The notes under the pieces are model-generated. The model was not told where the DNA came from. It worked only from the letters and a program-made list of their open reading frames with translations, and searched no databases. Below, one piece after another: positions 1 to 12,720 of a stretch of 64,000 bases of DNA. The translations under genes were made by a program, and so were the position numbers. Source of the stretch: Metallyticus violacea (taxonomy: Eukaryota > Arthropoda > Insecta > Mantodea > Metallyticidae); assembly GCA_030762175.1 (NCBI GenBank), contig CM060846.1, positions 179,367,041 to 179,431,040 on the forward strand, read 5' to 3'. Position 1 is the first letter of the stretch. The number at the start of each line of letters is the position of its first letter.

Positions 1-2040
1 ATTTTGGCATAGCCTCAGAAAACGCTTGTTACAGACTATCTAGAAATCTGCTGTAAACTATGTAAATTATAGCATAACAACTAAACGCTATTATTACCCA
101 AAGTAAAAGAAAAATGTTTTTGTGCTGACCTGAAATGACATAGGTGTCAGCGGAAATAACCACAATCTATTAAGTAAATTGATCTTCATAATTAGAAATG
201 TTTATAACCTGAAAATTCTCTTCTTATAAATAAAAAAATTGTAAAAATAAGTTTTAATATTTCATATCTAGCTGTACTACAAACCACACTTAAAACAAAA
301 AGAGTTAGTTCTTTAACTCTCCCTTGAGTAATGCAAAAATTAAAATTCACCAACCAGATGACGCCAAAAAGCTTAATGGAATATTGCACTATGTACATAC
401 TCCACATACATATATAGAACGGCATAGAAAACACCTTATTTCACACTAATTGTCATATCTGTACCATTAGTAAACGGATTTGACTTGTCTGAGCTGCATT
501 AAATTTGTTTTGTGCATTGTCGCCATCATAATAAAGTCAGAATAAGATTCGCTAGAAAAGCAGAAATGATTGTCAAAATTTCCATTTATAAATGTTTACG
601 GAATCTAGTGATCGGGTGACCGGCACACCCGCAGCGGACTTCAATTCTGCACGGTAGCTAAGCTATGCATAGAGAAATGTTTTACCTTTAAGCATGAAAA
701 TAGGTACAGATGTAGCAACTGTCAAGATATATTCCAGTTTAATTGAACTGGGTGTAGAGAATTATAAGAAAATCTAGCGAAAAAATCAACAAGCGCATAT
801 GTGGGATATAGTGGCATCGTTGTTTAGAAGTTAGAATTACATTCTGAAATACTGAAATTTTGCGTACAGGGCACGTAAATACTTACTAAACTTGTGATTT
901 CCAAATAAGGCTTGCAGTCACTTCATTATCAAGAAAGTGGAGATTAAAGGTATAAAGTAAGTGTACATTAAGATCGTGTTTAAGAGTGAACACATATTTT
1001 GTGTTTAAATATGTCTCCATTTTGTACAAATCTTACATAAGTAAACAATTTTCCCTCTAAACTATCTATATGAACTATTTCTGCTCGAATAGCTAATAGG
1101 TGTTTTGTTTCATTTTAAAATATGTAGTAGTAGTTATCATAAAGAGTATTAATTAAGCTTTCCATCTATCCAGTTTGAATCAGATATTAATTCATTTCAG
1201 TTTTTGTAATTACAACTTATATTATCCCATGATTATCGCTATGCTATATTAATTCTGTTTTACTAATAAGAACTTATAACAACCTAATGCAGTTAATTTT
1301 CAATCCTTTCTAGTAAATAACTTCTTCTTGTTATTCATGGCAATTGGTTACTTTGAAATTGTTTATTAATGCATATATCAATTATCAATTCCTACGCTTT
1401 AAATTAACCATATAATCCATTATTTCAAATGACTGCTCATGAAATTCGTCTGCTTGACAGTTCCATTGTCTGGGAAGGGACAACATTTAGAAAAAAGTCA
1501 TCTAAGTCTTCCATGAAACTGTAAAAAATTGGAAAAACTTATGGATAGTCATTTATCCTGTTGTGCATCGGCATATATTAGTATCGAGACACTTCAACTA
1601 CAACGAATTGTTTCAAATTATAACTGCATAAGATTCAGAGTATATCCTAACTGGTGACCTGTGAGACTTTAATGGAAATAATAATGTACTTTAACTGTAA
1701 TGTAGCAGCACTGGTTACTGAGAGTATTTTGCGAGACGCAGTCACTGGAATACTTTGAAAAATACCTGACAAGTTGCAAATATCTATACAGTTTTTTCTT
1801 AGAAATACAAACGGCCACAGACAATTCTGTGTTTTACAATAAATAGTCTTCATGGCCTTCTCTTATTGCGCATATACAGAGTGTAAATGAGTAGAACCGC
1901 AATAATTTGAGATTGTAATGGAATTTTAGACAAGCAATTTCTGATAGGAAATTTATTGTCTGACTACTCAAATTTAAAAACTGTTCCGATTTTTCATGCA
2001 AAAGTGAACGTGACAAAATTTTAGATGCTTGTATGTTCTG
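1..2040. other. AT-rich DNA, nothing recognised
   Basis: Both strands are dense with stops and I see no repeat shared with the rest of the window. A short GC-richer blip around 610-660 has no assignable identity. Confidence 0.6.
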
Positions 2041-2300
2041 GCGCCATCACGTAGAGATTGCGTAATGATTAAAACTTATGCCGATTGGCTCATTAACCTA
2101 TTGTTTTAACGAACTGGCGAAATTCCTGCGTGTCAGTTTCGAAGGTCAGTGCTTCTAAGCTTTTCTTTAACAGCACGCAGTCAAAAAGGGGATAGGAATA
2201 AGTTTCTAAGTCTTTAATTCGAAATTTCATGGGGCTTCTTGGTGCTATTTGTGATCCAGGTATTGGAGATGAAATGGTTGTAGCTTTATCAGTTGTTTAA
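2041..2300 (+). other. Possible promoter and first coding exon (weak)
   Basis: This stretch is richer in GC than its flanks. An ATG at 2229 opens a 23-codon frame beginning MGLLGAICDPGIGDEM. A donor-like CAG|GTATTG falls at 2257-2265. Two TCAGT initiator-like words lie upstream at about 2130-2150. The protein is not recognised and nothing downstream confirms a second exon. It may equally be chance. Confidence 0.15.
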
Positions 2301-5285
2301 TTTTTAATGGTGGTAAAGTTAGCAGTACCTTCAGTAAATATGGTTATATTTTTGATTGCATTTTCTGTGAGTTAAAGGTGATTAAAATATTACTGTATCG
2401 TAATACCTTTCTGTTTTATCCAAAATTTGGTAATTTGTGGTAGGTATGTAAAATTGTAACCCAGCGTAGGGTATTTTTTCTCGTTCCCGATTTTTCGTAG
2501 TGAACTCAATCGGCTAGTCATTTTGAGAAATGTTAGTAAGAATCTAATTTTGAATATTTACTGTATTATATTATTATTCAAGGGTTTATTATCTTGGTGC
2601 AGTATATACTTAATGTTATAGCAATTAAATCACCGTCATCTTTCTATTCATTTATTTACTGTAAAATGGGAGGGGATATTATAATTAATTATTTGTAATA
2701 AATTGTAGTTGAAAATACCTGTTTTAAGATTTATTTCATCTTACCTTCCTTTTTAATAAGTCACATGTTTATTGTCCCTCCATGGCCAATAATTTTTTAT
2801 ATTGTTGGTTGCCTGATTGCATACATATAATAATTTAATAGTTTGACCGTGCATAAACTTAATAATTGGGAGCAGATTGCGTGGCTATATTTAAGGTGCC
2901 GCAAAGGTAATTGTTCCGGCGTGGAAGAGGGTACAAACGTGATATCAAAGCTGTGGTTAAAGTTAAGTTACTTAAACAATGGTACGTTACTTACTAATGA
3001 AGCTTCCATTCGATTTGAAGCAATACAATAAAAAAAAAAAAAAGAAAAAGAAAAAGACGAAAGTTGTGAAGAATATCCCTGACGCAGTCAAGTAATAGCG
3101 GCTCATTTTTTATAGAATTCGAGTCTCTTTGATTATTCGATTTACTTTTACATTTTGTGTATTTCCATATTTCATCATAAGACAAATAGTAACCTATTGC
3201 ACTGCACCCAAGACTACAGCTTCGAAACCACATTCTGTTACTTTATGCATTAAACCATGCAGTCAGATAGATAGCTCCCTCTAGTCTGTTACATGACTTG
3301 TCACATCGGTTATACAATCATTATTGCCTTATTGTCATATAATTACGCAAGGGTGAGACATTTTTGTAGCTCTTAATTTTGAAAATACTGATGATGAGCT
3401 ATTGAAAATTGGCACTTACTCGCTTGCAAAGCAGGTTTTAAGACATTCTAAGATAATATTTTACCTCATTTCATTTAAACACTGAGTAATATGCATCGGA
3501 TTTCAATTTCATAATTCGTTAAAATTACTCCGTTGTTTTCTTTGTAGACCATAAATTCCCCATATAAAGTCGCCAATCTAAAACTATTCTATATCCGAAT
3601 GTATTGCGGTGTAGTTCGTTAACAGGCTGCATGTTGCCGTTCTGTGTTTTGTTAAATTTGGGGTTGTAATCATAGGTCGTCTTGGGGAAAGTAATTACTT
3701 TTTACCTAAAGTCATTTGCTCTGCTAAAATGTAACACCCACAGTAGTTTTCTGTGGCAAAATTTCAATTCTTCCTTTCCTTATTTCTTTTTGTAATAAGT
3801 TTACATTGCATTATTTCCTCATGACTCGCTCTGAAATGAGCCCTACAGGCTAATTCCTGCGTGAACGACAGCCTTGTATTTTTGATCACATTAATTAAAA
3901 ATGAATGGACTGATTGTTAGGGACAGAGGAAGAATTTTCGGCACATCAGCCAGGCTCATGGGTCGGTCATTTCAGGCGCGGGTGTAGAATTCTTTTTAAA
4001 GTTCCAGCCTCTGTCACACTGAACACAGCATTACCTTGCAACAGAACAAAAGGAATGAAATGAGGTGAAATGGAAGAGCGGAAAATTCACAAAAAGGAAA
4101 AATCTATTCCAGCATTTTCCTTGGCAAGGGAAAATCAGGGAAAAAACTAGTTCAGGATGGTTAGTTCCAAAGGATTTGGTCCCGGGGCCTCAAGAATACA
4201 ACTCCCAAGTAATACCGCCTGAGATACACAAAGATGAATACTTGGAGACCAATCGCAACTCTTTTTAAAAATGTAATAAATCTTAGCGTTTGCTTATTTA
4301 GTTAAATTATCAAGTATAAGAAACTTGAATGTGAGGATACAATTTTCTGCGATATGTACATACTAAAGTAGAGTATCCGTTTTCTGTGGAATGATCACAA
4401 TTAGATCTGAATTTTGCAAGCTCTCTTATTGGAGATTTTATTCAGATTTTGCTTCATCCTAGAAATGAAAATGACAAAATTCTTGAGACCACATTAGTTA
4501 ATGGAAGAACTGTTCTAATGATAAGTGAAAAAATTAGAAGAATGATAACTAGTTTCTGATGAAGGAAAACTGTTCCATGTGACCCAATACAAGTATATTC
4601 CGATGCTGATACACTTACTTGCGATCTATATAATTATGATGATGATAATAATAATAATAACAGTAATAAGCGAAAAGTTGTGTTGTTTTTCCTATATTAC
4701 CTTATAGCTAAAAATTATTGTGGTTTACGAGTTGAAACGTTTAAAACATTAATATCAATTATGATTTATATACTGTTAATGTTAAATTTAATGTTTCAAA
4801 GGAGCATTAAAGAGATGAAATATTCTTAGATTTTATCAGTAAACGCCAAAATGATGTGAGCAATAGCGACATGGTAAGTAATATAACTTAAGGAATAGTC
4901 TTATACTCTGTCATAATCGCTTTATTGGTATTCAGCTTATATTTCAACGCAATTAAATGAACGAAAGACACTTTCGAAATTAAATTTGTAGCTATTCATT
5001 AGAGCAGTGTGTTGCTATGGAATAAAAGTTTAATATCACTACATTTCGTGCTAAATATGTACATGGCCTTGGAAAAATGTACCACATGTAGTAATGTTTT
5101 TCTCAGATTAGCGCATATCTTGCATACTGGCATAGCAATGATTTTATATGAAAAATGACAAACTAATGTTTTTAAAATGGGCTGCAGTGGTTACTGATTA
5201 CTTAAACTATCAATTACTGTATATTAACAATAAGTGCAAAGAATAGTAATATAATAAATTGTTAATTCCTACTTATTCCTAATTA
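2301..5285. other. AT-rich DNA, no gene recognised
   Basis: It holds a purine-rich A tract at 3030-3060, a slightly GC-richer block at 3940-4260 with an open but unrecognised 67-codon plus frame, and a short AAT run near 4640-4660. I see no homology to the other repeats of the window. Confidence 0.55.
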
Positions 5286-5800
5286 TACAGCAAGTTTTTT
5301 AGCTACTGGCCATAGAACGTGGCTACGCACTGTGAGAAGGCAGTCAGCAAGATGGTATAATTCATGTGCTGGTAGCAGTTTGTAGTTAATTTGAGGAAGG
5401 CTTTGTGAGCGAGTTGTTATTCATGCGTGTGTTACTCAGTGTTTTCATTGTGTGTTAATTGTGTGCTAATTGTTCTTCATTATTTACAAATACAGTCATA
5501 AAGAACGGACTTTTACGCACGATACATAGGTGAAAAAGAATTCTTGCAGAGAAGTGGTAAGGCAATTGCACGAAAATATAATGGCAATCGTGTTCCATAT
5601 AGAGAAACTGTTCACCTATTTGTTAAAAAGCTATCAGAGATAGAATCGCTCAATAATAAGAAACGTTCCAAAACTAATGACTTTGTTCTCCCGGAAGAAA
5701 AGCTAGAGGAAATATAGTAAGTTCTTATGTAAACGCCAGCAATATGTTGTCGCGAAGGGATATTATTTTGAACATCTCTCATAACACAAATTGGAGTTTA

Positions 5801-5849
<49 letters not shown>

Positions 5850-6010
5850 GCATTCATATATACAATGATTTAATACATCCTGTAAAAATACAAATATTAA
5901 AGAAAAAGGACTAACTTTACGCGCGGCGACTCTATCTCTCTTTTTCCTATTAAGAAAATTGCAGTTCCCCAGTTAGCAACCGAGTCAGGGTTGTAACTCA
6001 ACTAATCTTA
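5286..6010 (+). mobile_element. DUF4817-type Tc1/mariner remnant, copy 1
   Basis: A degenerate plus-strand coding trace at about 5530-5717 reads SGKAIARKYNGNRVPYRE, then TVHLFVKKLSEIESL, then NNKKR, and ends at a stop. This is the helix-turn-helix N-terminal domain typical of DUF4817-like insect transposases (expected pattern: TVxxLVKKFxETGSxxDKxR). No DDE catalytic domain follows. An ATT microsatellite (5801-5849) sits in the 3' part. The segment is homologous along most of its length to 56220-56860, including the 5' leader and the 3' block ending in a CTCTTTTTCC-like run and a following GTAACTC-type end. Clear terminal inverted repeats were not found, so the borders are approximate. It is a non-autonomous remnant. 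Confidence 0.55.
5801..5849. repeat. (ATT)n microsatellite
   Basis: About sixteen uninterrupted ATT units lie inside the DUF4817-type element. The partner copy at 56220-56860 lacks the array, so it expanded after the copies parted. Confidence 0.95.
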
Positions 6011-7710
6011 ATGTATAACTAAAATTTCTGTTTTTTCTAATAATTTCACAAATTATGAGAGTAAATTAATCGCTTTTTTGTTTCTTGAGATGTGTACATT
6101 TTAAAATCACTCACATTTATTATGTACACTTGTTTATAACGTAATGGCTACGAATTATTTTCATAATAAAATGAGTACGGATGTAATTGAGATGAATGGT
6201 AGATCACTTATCAAGAATAGTTCTTTCAATCTTTGTAAATATTGTTTACATATATTACTTCGTAAGGATCTTATACCTTCTTCAGTAGGAAAAAATATTA
6301 CTTAAACTAACGGTTATTTAACGGGTATATCAAGTAACGTCGCTGATGAAGTACACATAAAAAAAACGATATTAAAGTAACATTGACCTTAACACTTATG
6401 GTAAATTATATAAATATGATTTTAGGTAGCTTAAAGTGGCAGATGTATAGCTGGGTGGGAACTGGGACGGAGGCCAACTTTGTGTCATCTTGTCTTATAG
6501 CGCCCACACTTCCCCGCGGCGGCGATGTCGGCATCACTTTATCTTTTTCTTCTCCCTCCTCTCCCTAAGAGTTCGAGGCCAACTGCCACCAGTCTTATTT
6601 GGACAAGTCGTTACTGTCTTTGTCTTCTTAATAAAATTGAGTGATGTATTCAAATGTGAATGACGCAACCCAATCCTCAGCGTAGCTATAATTGAGTTGA
6701 AGGCGAGTACGGAATTCCTTAAGTTCAAGTTTACGGACTAATGAAGGTTGAAGACGAACTTTACTTTAATCTGATTCTAATATAATGAACTGATTTAGCT
6801 TCGCACAGTCAAACATGCCTGACGTTTTCAATTATTTTGCACAAAACATGTTGCGTACATATCTGCATTAGTGTAAAAATAAGTTAAAAGACCGTTTTCA
6901 CTTTTATTCCTTACACTGAAACCAATCCATCTATTTTAAGATTTTCAGAGATATAATAGTTTGAATTTTATTGTAATCTTTTATGTACTATATAGGGAGC
7001 TCAGAAACGGTGTAACTGAATATATGCGAGAGAGAATTTGTTTTTTAAATTTAATTATTTCTTGCGTTTAATGTAATTTTAATAAGAATATTATGATTTA
7101 CCATTACGATTAGCCCGTAAAATCCCTGGAGGGCAGGCGTTTTCTTGCCTGAGCAAGGTAGCTGATTTGGCAATCCCAAGAATTTATTTATTTTGTCAAT
7201 TTCCCCACGCTTATCTCAATGCTTCCACCAAGTTATATTTCCAGCATATTATGTCCTTCGCCTTTGATGACCAATTGCTGAATGTGTCTTTAGATCATCA
7301 GCCAATCGCCTCTTCTATGGTCCTATTTTGCTGTGGCTGGTTGTTGGGTCCCAGAATGTCCTTATGTATGAGTATATTCCAATTTAATTCACATAGAGAA
7401 GAGTAATTCATATTTTTTCAGTTTGTTGGAACTACTTATTTTGTGTGATTATCTCATTTCTGCCATAATGTTTATTCTTCCCTAATGTAAAATCTAAAAT
7501 AAAAATAAAACTTTAAAATTCTAATCTGTTCGCAAATTGTAGATAGAAATGTTCCATAAAGTGATACTCAAGGAAGTTGACTCTCTCTTTTCTTTTCTTT
7601 TCTTTCTTTTTTCTTTTTTTCAAAATGCAGATGTTGGAGAAAATGTTTTATTAGGCACTACTAACTATAGATATTACATGTCTGTATATTTTATACAGAT
7701 ATCCCTTATT
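6011..7710. other. AT-rich DNA, no gene recognised
   Basis: A GC-richer patch at 6440-6600 repeats the word GAGGCCAACT twice. A small hairpin-capable segment is at 7129-7150, and a long pyrimidine tract at 7578-7620. Open frames here are short and unrecognised. Confidence 0.5.
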
Positions 7711-8245
7711 CAACTGAGCGGTGTGACTCAGCCGTTAACACTTGAGACTCACATTAGGGTTCATATCCCTTGTCGCCGACCGTTCTGACATTGAGTTTCC
7801 CCGTTTACCCTGGTCACTTAGGCGAATGCTGGTATAGGTCCTTCTCTTCTACAAACTTTCCGTTTTCTCTTTTCATATAACATCATTCTATATGTTCTGT
7901 TACAGTGCTGAAAGTGGTAGGCAAGGTGAACTTTGCTTTATGCGATGTGGCGGTGGGTTTTAGAAAGGTATCTGCCCTGGCGTCTGGTACGGAAACGGCC
8001 CTTTTGAGAGGCTCGAACTCCTTTAGACGGGACCTATCCATCGGCATCGGGGTGTTATATTTGGAAACAATATTAGAGACTAAGTCTACATCCCTGCCTC
8101 GCCGCCCTTGGATCCTGCTGGCCTGGTATCTCCCTCACCTCATCCTCCTCACTGGGGTGTAGGCACAAACGGTCAGTCCTTGAGAATATTTGAAGTTCCT
8201 AAGTATACTCAATCGTCCCTAAAACTCCAATCCAATTGATTACTT
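7711..8245 (+). repeat. Family C repeat (tRNA-headed, about 0.5 kb), copy 1
   Basis: The block begins with a tRNA-like head (GAGCGGTGTGACTCAG, then AGGGTTCATATCCC as a box B-like word), followed by a body with CCCTGGTCACTTAGGCGAAT and GTTCTGTTACAGTGCTGAAA. The 3' part has CTCCCTCACCTCATCCTCC, AGGCACAAACGGTCAGTCC and a pyrimidine-rich end. The same order of words appears at 40609-41090 and 46489-46950. Open frames inside are incidental. It could be a long SINE or a LINE-derived chimera. Confidence 0.6.
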
Positions 8246-8604
8246 ATTATTTAACTTAGTTTTACTTACTGCAATGTGTTTCTACGTAAATATCGTAGTG
8301 ATCGAAATGTTTTATGGAGTGTGTGAATGTGCCCAGAATAAGTCTGGGCAAATCACCTTGAAGCTAGTCCGTAATTATTCACACATATGATTATTCGGTT
8401 CATTGCTAGTTACTGGCAATTTTACTGGTATTTGTGCTATTACACTAGTGTTATATAGCAATAATTACGCGGTGTGTATTATTGGTCGATATAACTCATG
8501 AATTAATTGAAAATTATTGCCCTTAAATCTAAAACTATAGTTATTATAAAATAGGAAAAATTAAGCGATCAATGAAATTAAAAGTTCGGTTGTTTATAGG
8601 TTTT
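8246..8604. other. AT-rich DNA, nothing recognised
   Basis: No open frame, no recognised repeat and no regulatory motif that I can support. Confidence 0.5.
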
Positions 8605-8666
8605 TAATAGTATGTAACACCCGTTTTCACTACTGAGACATCACAGGCCATGTACACTGATGAGTG
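8605..8666 (-). repeat. SINE A fragment (3' end only)
   Basis: The plus strand reads ATGTAACACCCGTTTTCAC then TACTGAGACATCACAGG and ACTGATGA. This is the reverse complement of the last 60 bases of SINE A. The rest is missing; the fragment abuts repeat D. Confidence 0.7.
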
Positions 8667-9247
8667 GTGTATGTCCTCACCCTAGCTCACACTTGCTGAG
8701 GATGTGGTGCGGCGTTGCGGTGAACCCGTTGTAGGCGACCCGTGACACTGTGTGAGTGGGGGTTGGGTTAATGCAATTTCCTTGAAGAGGGAATGTGGTA
8801 GTTAATAAAGTTTTCGAGTAGTGGGGTAAGAGGTTTTGCATATTATTGTCCTTAAAACCTTTTTACCGTTAATGGCGGAAATTTGTCGAACTTTGTCGTT
8901 TTTATTTTATTTAATGTGGCCTTCAGGGATCGTGGGTTTATGAATTATATTGGTGGATATTGTAAAATGTTTGCTAAATTATATTTTCGCTCTGCGTTTG
9001 AATTTTAATATGCAAAAACTATTGTTACGTTACTAAAATATATTGTTAGGAAGCGAAAAATATTTTTTTGATTCCAAATATTGTTACGCTACGATAAATA
9101 CTGTTGAAGTGCAAATAACTGTGATAAAATGCAATTGACTTTAATAAGTAAAAAAAGTGTTAAAATACAAAAAAATGTTACAATGACAAAAATAGATTTT
9201 AGGTCAGAGCTGTGTACATGCAACAATGTAAATTCCCAGGAAAAATA
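8667..9247 (+). repeat. Repeat D, copy 1 (unknown family)
   Basis: This noncoding block matches the reverse complement of 22130-22705. Shared landmarks in order are: GTGTATGTCC, GCGGCGTTGCGGTGA-like core at about 8710, TTTTTATTTTATTTAATGT near 8900, TATTTTCGCTC near 8980, a run of short units based on TTGTTACG or TAAAATGCAAAT at 9010-9180, and a distal TTTTAGGTC with TTCCCAGGAAAAATAT near 9200-9247. It has no coding capacity and no tRNA or LINE features. The family is not recognised. Confidence 0.7.
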
Positions 9248-9478
9248 TTTCACCTGTCATTGTTTCCTATGTGCTCTTGCTTTCTACCCCCCCTCCCAAG
9301 TTTATAAAATGCATTTCTATGTTTTTGATTTCATGTTTTATTTATTTTTTTTTTTTGTAGGGTCAAGTATTTCCACCTGGGATTGTTTTTTCTCTCTACC
9401 CTGGAAAAAATCTGTTAAATGTGTTTTCCATTTTTTAAGTTTTTTTGAATAAATGTTTCTTTTTCTGTCTTCATTTAG

Positions 9479-9585
9479 TGCCAGGTATTTCTTGGGCTTG
9501 GAGATCTGGAAAACCAATCTATTTGGTTGAAACCCAAGATATGTGGCGCATTCGCAGTGGTGACTGGATCGTTGTAAATTTTCAG
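9479..9585 (+). other. Candidate internal host exon (107 bp)
   Basis: A pyrimidine-rich acceptor-like run ends in CATTTAG at 9478 and a donor-like CAG|GTTTTT follows 9585. The frame between reads PGISWAWRSGKPIYLVETQ and continues DMWRIRSGDWIVVNFQ. Its base composition is less AT-rich than its flanks. I do not recognise the protein. No linked exon is certain, so it remains a candidate only; the open frame continues past both splice-like borders. Confidence 0.25.
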
Positions 9586-9710
9586 GTTTTTGGTGAGAAA
9601 GTAAACCAGTGTGTGAACAATAGGATCTCATCGAAATGGTTTTGAAATAGGTATTGCAGCAACTACAAGAATTTCCATTTTAGCGAAGTGCAATTATATC
9701 ATTGTCACTT

Positions 9711-10001
9711 CACCGCCACGGGTAGCGGAGGTCATTCATGCGCGGGCTCGTGTGTGGGAGGTCTAGGTTTCAAATCCTACTAGGGCCGTGCTGTTTGACT
9801 GAGATTTTTTTCAGTTTTTCCTCTGTCCTCATAATTGGAAAATGCAGGGAAGGTACCCTGAACTTAGGCCTGAAACGTTTCCTTCCTTAAAATATCCTTT
9901 CCTAATATATCATTTCATTTCATTTCATTTCATGTATCATCAATGTCCACCGCCCCTGTTATCTCAGTAGTAAAACGGGCGTTAAACATCATTAAAAAAA
10001 G
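9711..10001 (+). repeat. SINE A, copy 1 (full-length, diverged)
   Basis: It starts with the head CACCGCCACGGGTAGCGG, has a box B-like GGTTTCAAATCC, then the shared body (TTCCTCTGTCCTCATAA, GGTACCCTGAACTTAGGCC, TTTCCTTCCTTAAAA) and ends with CGGGCGTTAAACATCATT. CATTGTCAC at 9700-9708 and CATTGCCAC at 10002-10010 are a probable target duplication with one mismatch. Confidence 0.85.
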
Positions 10002-10010
10002 CATTGCCAC

Positions 10011-10419
10011 CCCAACATTTGGTGATGAGATAGGAGGATACGGACATGAAATACTACAAATAAGTTTAGTGAATATTATTGCAAACGTTGTGTCAGTTAT
10101 ACGTATATGAAATCCACAATTCGTGTTCTATATGGAAATCATACGCGTATGATACAGTAAAACATGTAACAGACATACTCTGTGTGCTTGCATGGCCATA
10201 ATCTACATGTTTGTAAACTCTATAATATACCATGTCCGTACACACAAATGTAAAAACATGCAAACCAACTTACGAACCCTGGTAATGCAAAATCCATTTT
10301 GATATTTAAATAATTGTATTCTTTTATGGAGTTAAATTTTGAAATTTCATGTAACATCATATTTCTAAAAAAATGTCAAGTAGACTTCAATGTAAACCGT
10401 GCAAAAATCATTTAGTGAA
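10011..10419. other. AT-rich DNA, nothing recognised
   Basis: No coding frame or known repeat is evident. The left border of repeat E is vague, so some of this may belong to it. Confidence 0.5.
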
Positions 10420-10999
10420 CATTTCCATATTTATAGTTATTTGTGGAAGTCAGTTTTTACCAACGATACATTTGTTAGCTTTATAATTGAAGATATACTT
10501 ATAAAAGTTTATGAAAAAATCAACATATAAAGTTGTTCTACAAAAGTATGGATTTTATCCAAAATATTTGTACTATAATAGGATGTTTAACTTTTAAAGC
10601 TACAATTATTGCTAAAATTTTGTTTCGTGCAAAGAATAAAAAGTTTAATTATAATTTCCTACTTTTTATTTTAATGCATATTTCTACAAAAGTTACGTTT
10701 TCAATCAAAATATGTGTACTGTCATAGTATGTTTAATTTCTAAAATAAGAATTATTGCTAAAAATGTGTTTTATGTTTAGTCTATTTTCCCAATTTTTGT
10801 TTTTTAATTTAGTCATTTTTAAATAATGTAAAACTTTTATATGCAACCGATACAGTGTATTAACCAGTGGATTAACGTGCAAAATATGTTTTCAAAGTTT
10901 ATCAAAAAATCTGTCTCACTCCTCTAATAATAATATATATTAACGTATGATTTTCAATTATATCATTTTAGTTGTTTTTCTTCCTCATCTATCCCTCCC
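10420..10999 (+). repeat. Repeat E copy 1, left half
   Basis: This block aligns by eye to 19371-20290. Shared landmarks are GTTCTACAAAAGT, a GTACTGTCAT-type word, GAAAATGTGTTTTATGT-like words, ATACAGTGTATTAAC and GATTAATGTGCAAAAT. It is broken at 10999 by the LINE insertion and resumes at 16742. The word TCCCTCCC at 10992-10999 is repeated at 16742-16749. It is noncoding and its family is unknown. Confidence 0.75.
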
Positions 11000-11388
11000 C
11001 CTCAGAGGCCTACCGAGGCACCCCGACCTGCTCCCACAGTTCCGCGCTTAGCGTGTTTAATATCTTTTATTTTCGCCTATCTTTTATTCTATTGTTCTTA
11101 CCTTCCTGTTCTTAATCCGGTGGATGCTCCCATGTTTGACGCGGTAAAAATTGACTAGGAAATGGCGTAACTCCTAGCACCTGGTTATCTTGTAATACAG
11201 GAGCGTATCCCCTGGTAAGTGCCAGGCACTGGGAGGAATCATTGCATGAGCTATTACCTTCTGTAGGAGATTGAGTCCCTCGGTCTAGACGATGCGAGGT
11301 AGACCGTGAGGTGACTTGTTTAGGCTAGGCCAACTCACCTAAGCAGAGGTGGTGTCCAGAAAGCAGCCTGCTATCGGAGACAGTTGCA

Positions 11389-12690
11389 ATGTTGAAAGAA
11401 GAACACACTATGGTGCAAGAAAATTTTCACCTAAATACAAAACAGAAAACACTGATCTAAAAGAGGTAACTGAGGTGTCGTTCCTTCGTTTCCTATTTGT
11501 TTGTAAATCTGAGGAAGTTCCTTAACCATGTAAACCCTTTTATAATTCAGAAAGCGTTGCACATTATCTCTGGACCTGTAAAATAGTGCACGTGTTTACG
11601 CAATAGTTCCCTATAGGATGAAACCATGAATGTTTCTCATATTAATGTACTTCTTAGGTCTTCTTATTCCACGGATATCCGATACGTATCAAGACTCATC
11701 ACACCCTAAATTCATCCCGTGGAGTCATTGCACTCTCTGTTACACGACGGCACGACCGATACAGAAATTCAGAGCTATTTGGCGGAACAAAATGTTACTC
11801 CGTTTATCCAGTACAGATGGGGGAGATGGCAAAGTACAGCCGGCACGCACGTACTTTTCCCCTCACTTTTAACAGGATTAAGCTGCCGAAGATGATCAGA
11901 ACAGGGTACCAAGTTATAGCGGTCCACCCGTATGTTCCCAGCACCGTGCAATTTTTCTAGTGTCAACGTTTCGGCCACACCCGTATATCTTCTATAAGCG
12001 CTGTACCAGTTTGTGCGGCATGCGCACTACAAAGTCATGAAGGAGCATGTTCATCCACTCCTGTTTGTGTGAACTGCCGCGGTGCTTATTCGGGGACACC
12101 CCACACTGTCTTAATGTCATGATGAGTGTTCCACACATGAAATTCAAGTTAAAGAGAAACTTTCTCTCTCTGATACCCGAAAACGCATCAAGCCTATCAG
12201 TCCGCAGTACCCAAGTCCGGTACCTACAACTCCATTGTCACCACCATGTTATCGAAACGTGATGGGGCACGCAAACGTGTGACCTACTGTTCTCAAAAGA
12301 TTCTACCGCGCCTGCCACCGCTAAGCACTCTACTGCAGTAACCAAACCTGTTGTTTTGCCGATATTAACATTAAATTTAAGACTGCTTATACAAGGACTG
12401 ACTTTTTAAAAGTATCCACCAGTGCGAATAAAACTAAGAAACATCAAAGTCCCTCACCTCCTTGGAGATCAAGCTCCCATAATGATTATGGCGCAAAACC
12501 GTTAGGCGGTCTCCTTCACCGCCTATCCGCACCTCTAACCGATTCCACGTGTGGGAATCGGTTGACTCATTTCAGCGGGAGAACCCTTTCTCAGAGGATG
12601 TCATGGAGATGAGCCTGCTCCAGCTAAACCACCTAGTCCCACGCGTCTGAAGAAAGGACGGTTGAAATATCCTGTAGCGACTAATAAGTA
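11389..12690 (+). pseudogene. I-clade LINE ORF1 (gag-like, zinc knuckle) pseudogene
   Basis: ORF1 of these elements encodes a nucleic-acid-binding protein that coats the element RNA. No intact frame survives. At about 11877-11960 the trace reads KLPKMIRTGYQVIAVHPYVP, and shortly after it CQRFGHTR, the start of the first knuckle. A second knuckle-like VCVNCRGAYSG is at about 12065-12100 in the same frame as parts upstream. Before the knuckles the trace is too decayed to place. The ATG at 11389 is only a guess; its frame stops after 23 codons. The end is set by the start of ORF2. Several frameshifts and stops break the frame. Family assignment rests on motif order and position; it is firm as a group, weak in exact limits. 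Confidence 0.65.
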
Positions 12691-12720
12691 AAAGTGGTTT
12701 ATTTCCTTCCAAACTTCACT

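Noticed and set aside
9520..9585. Similarity of WRIRSGDW to RelE/ParE toxin wording
   Set aside because: A single short match in a eukaryotic context with no other family feature; treated as chance.
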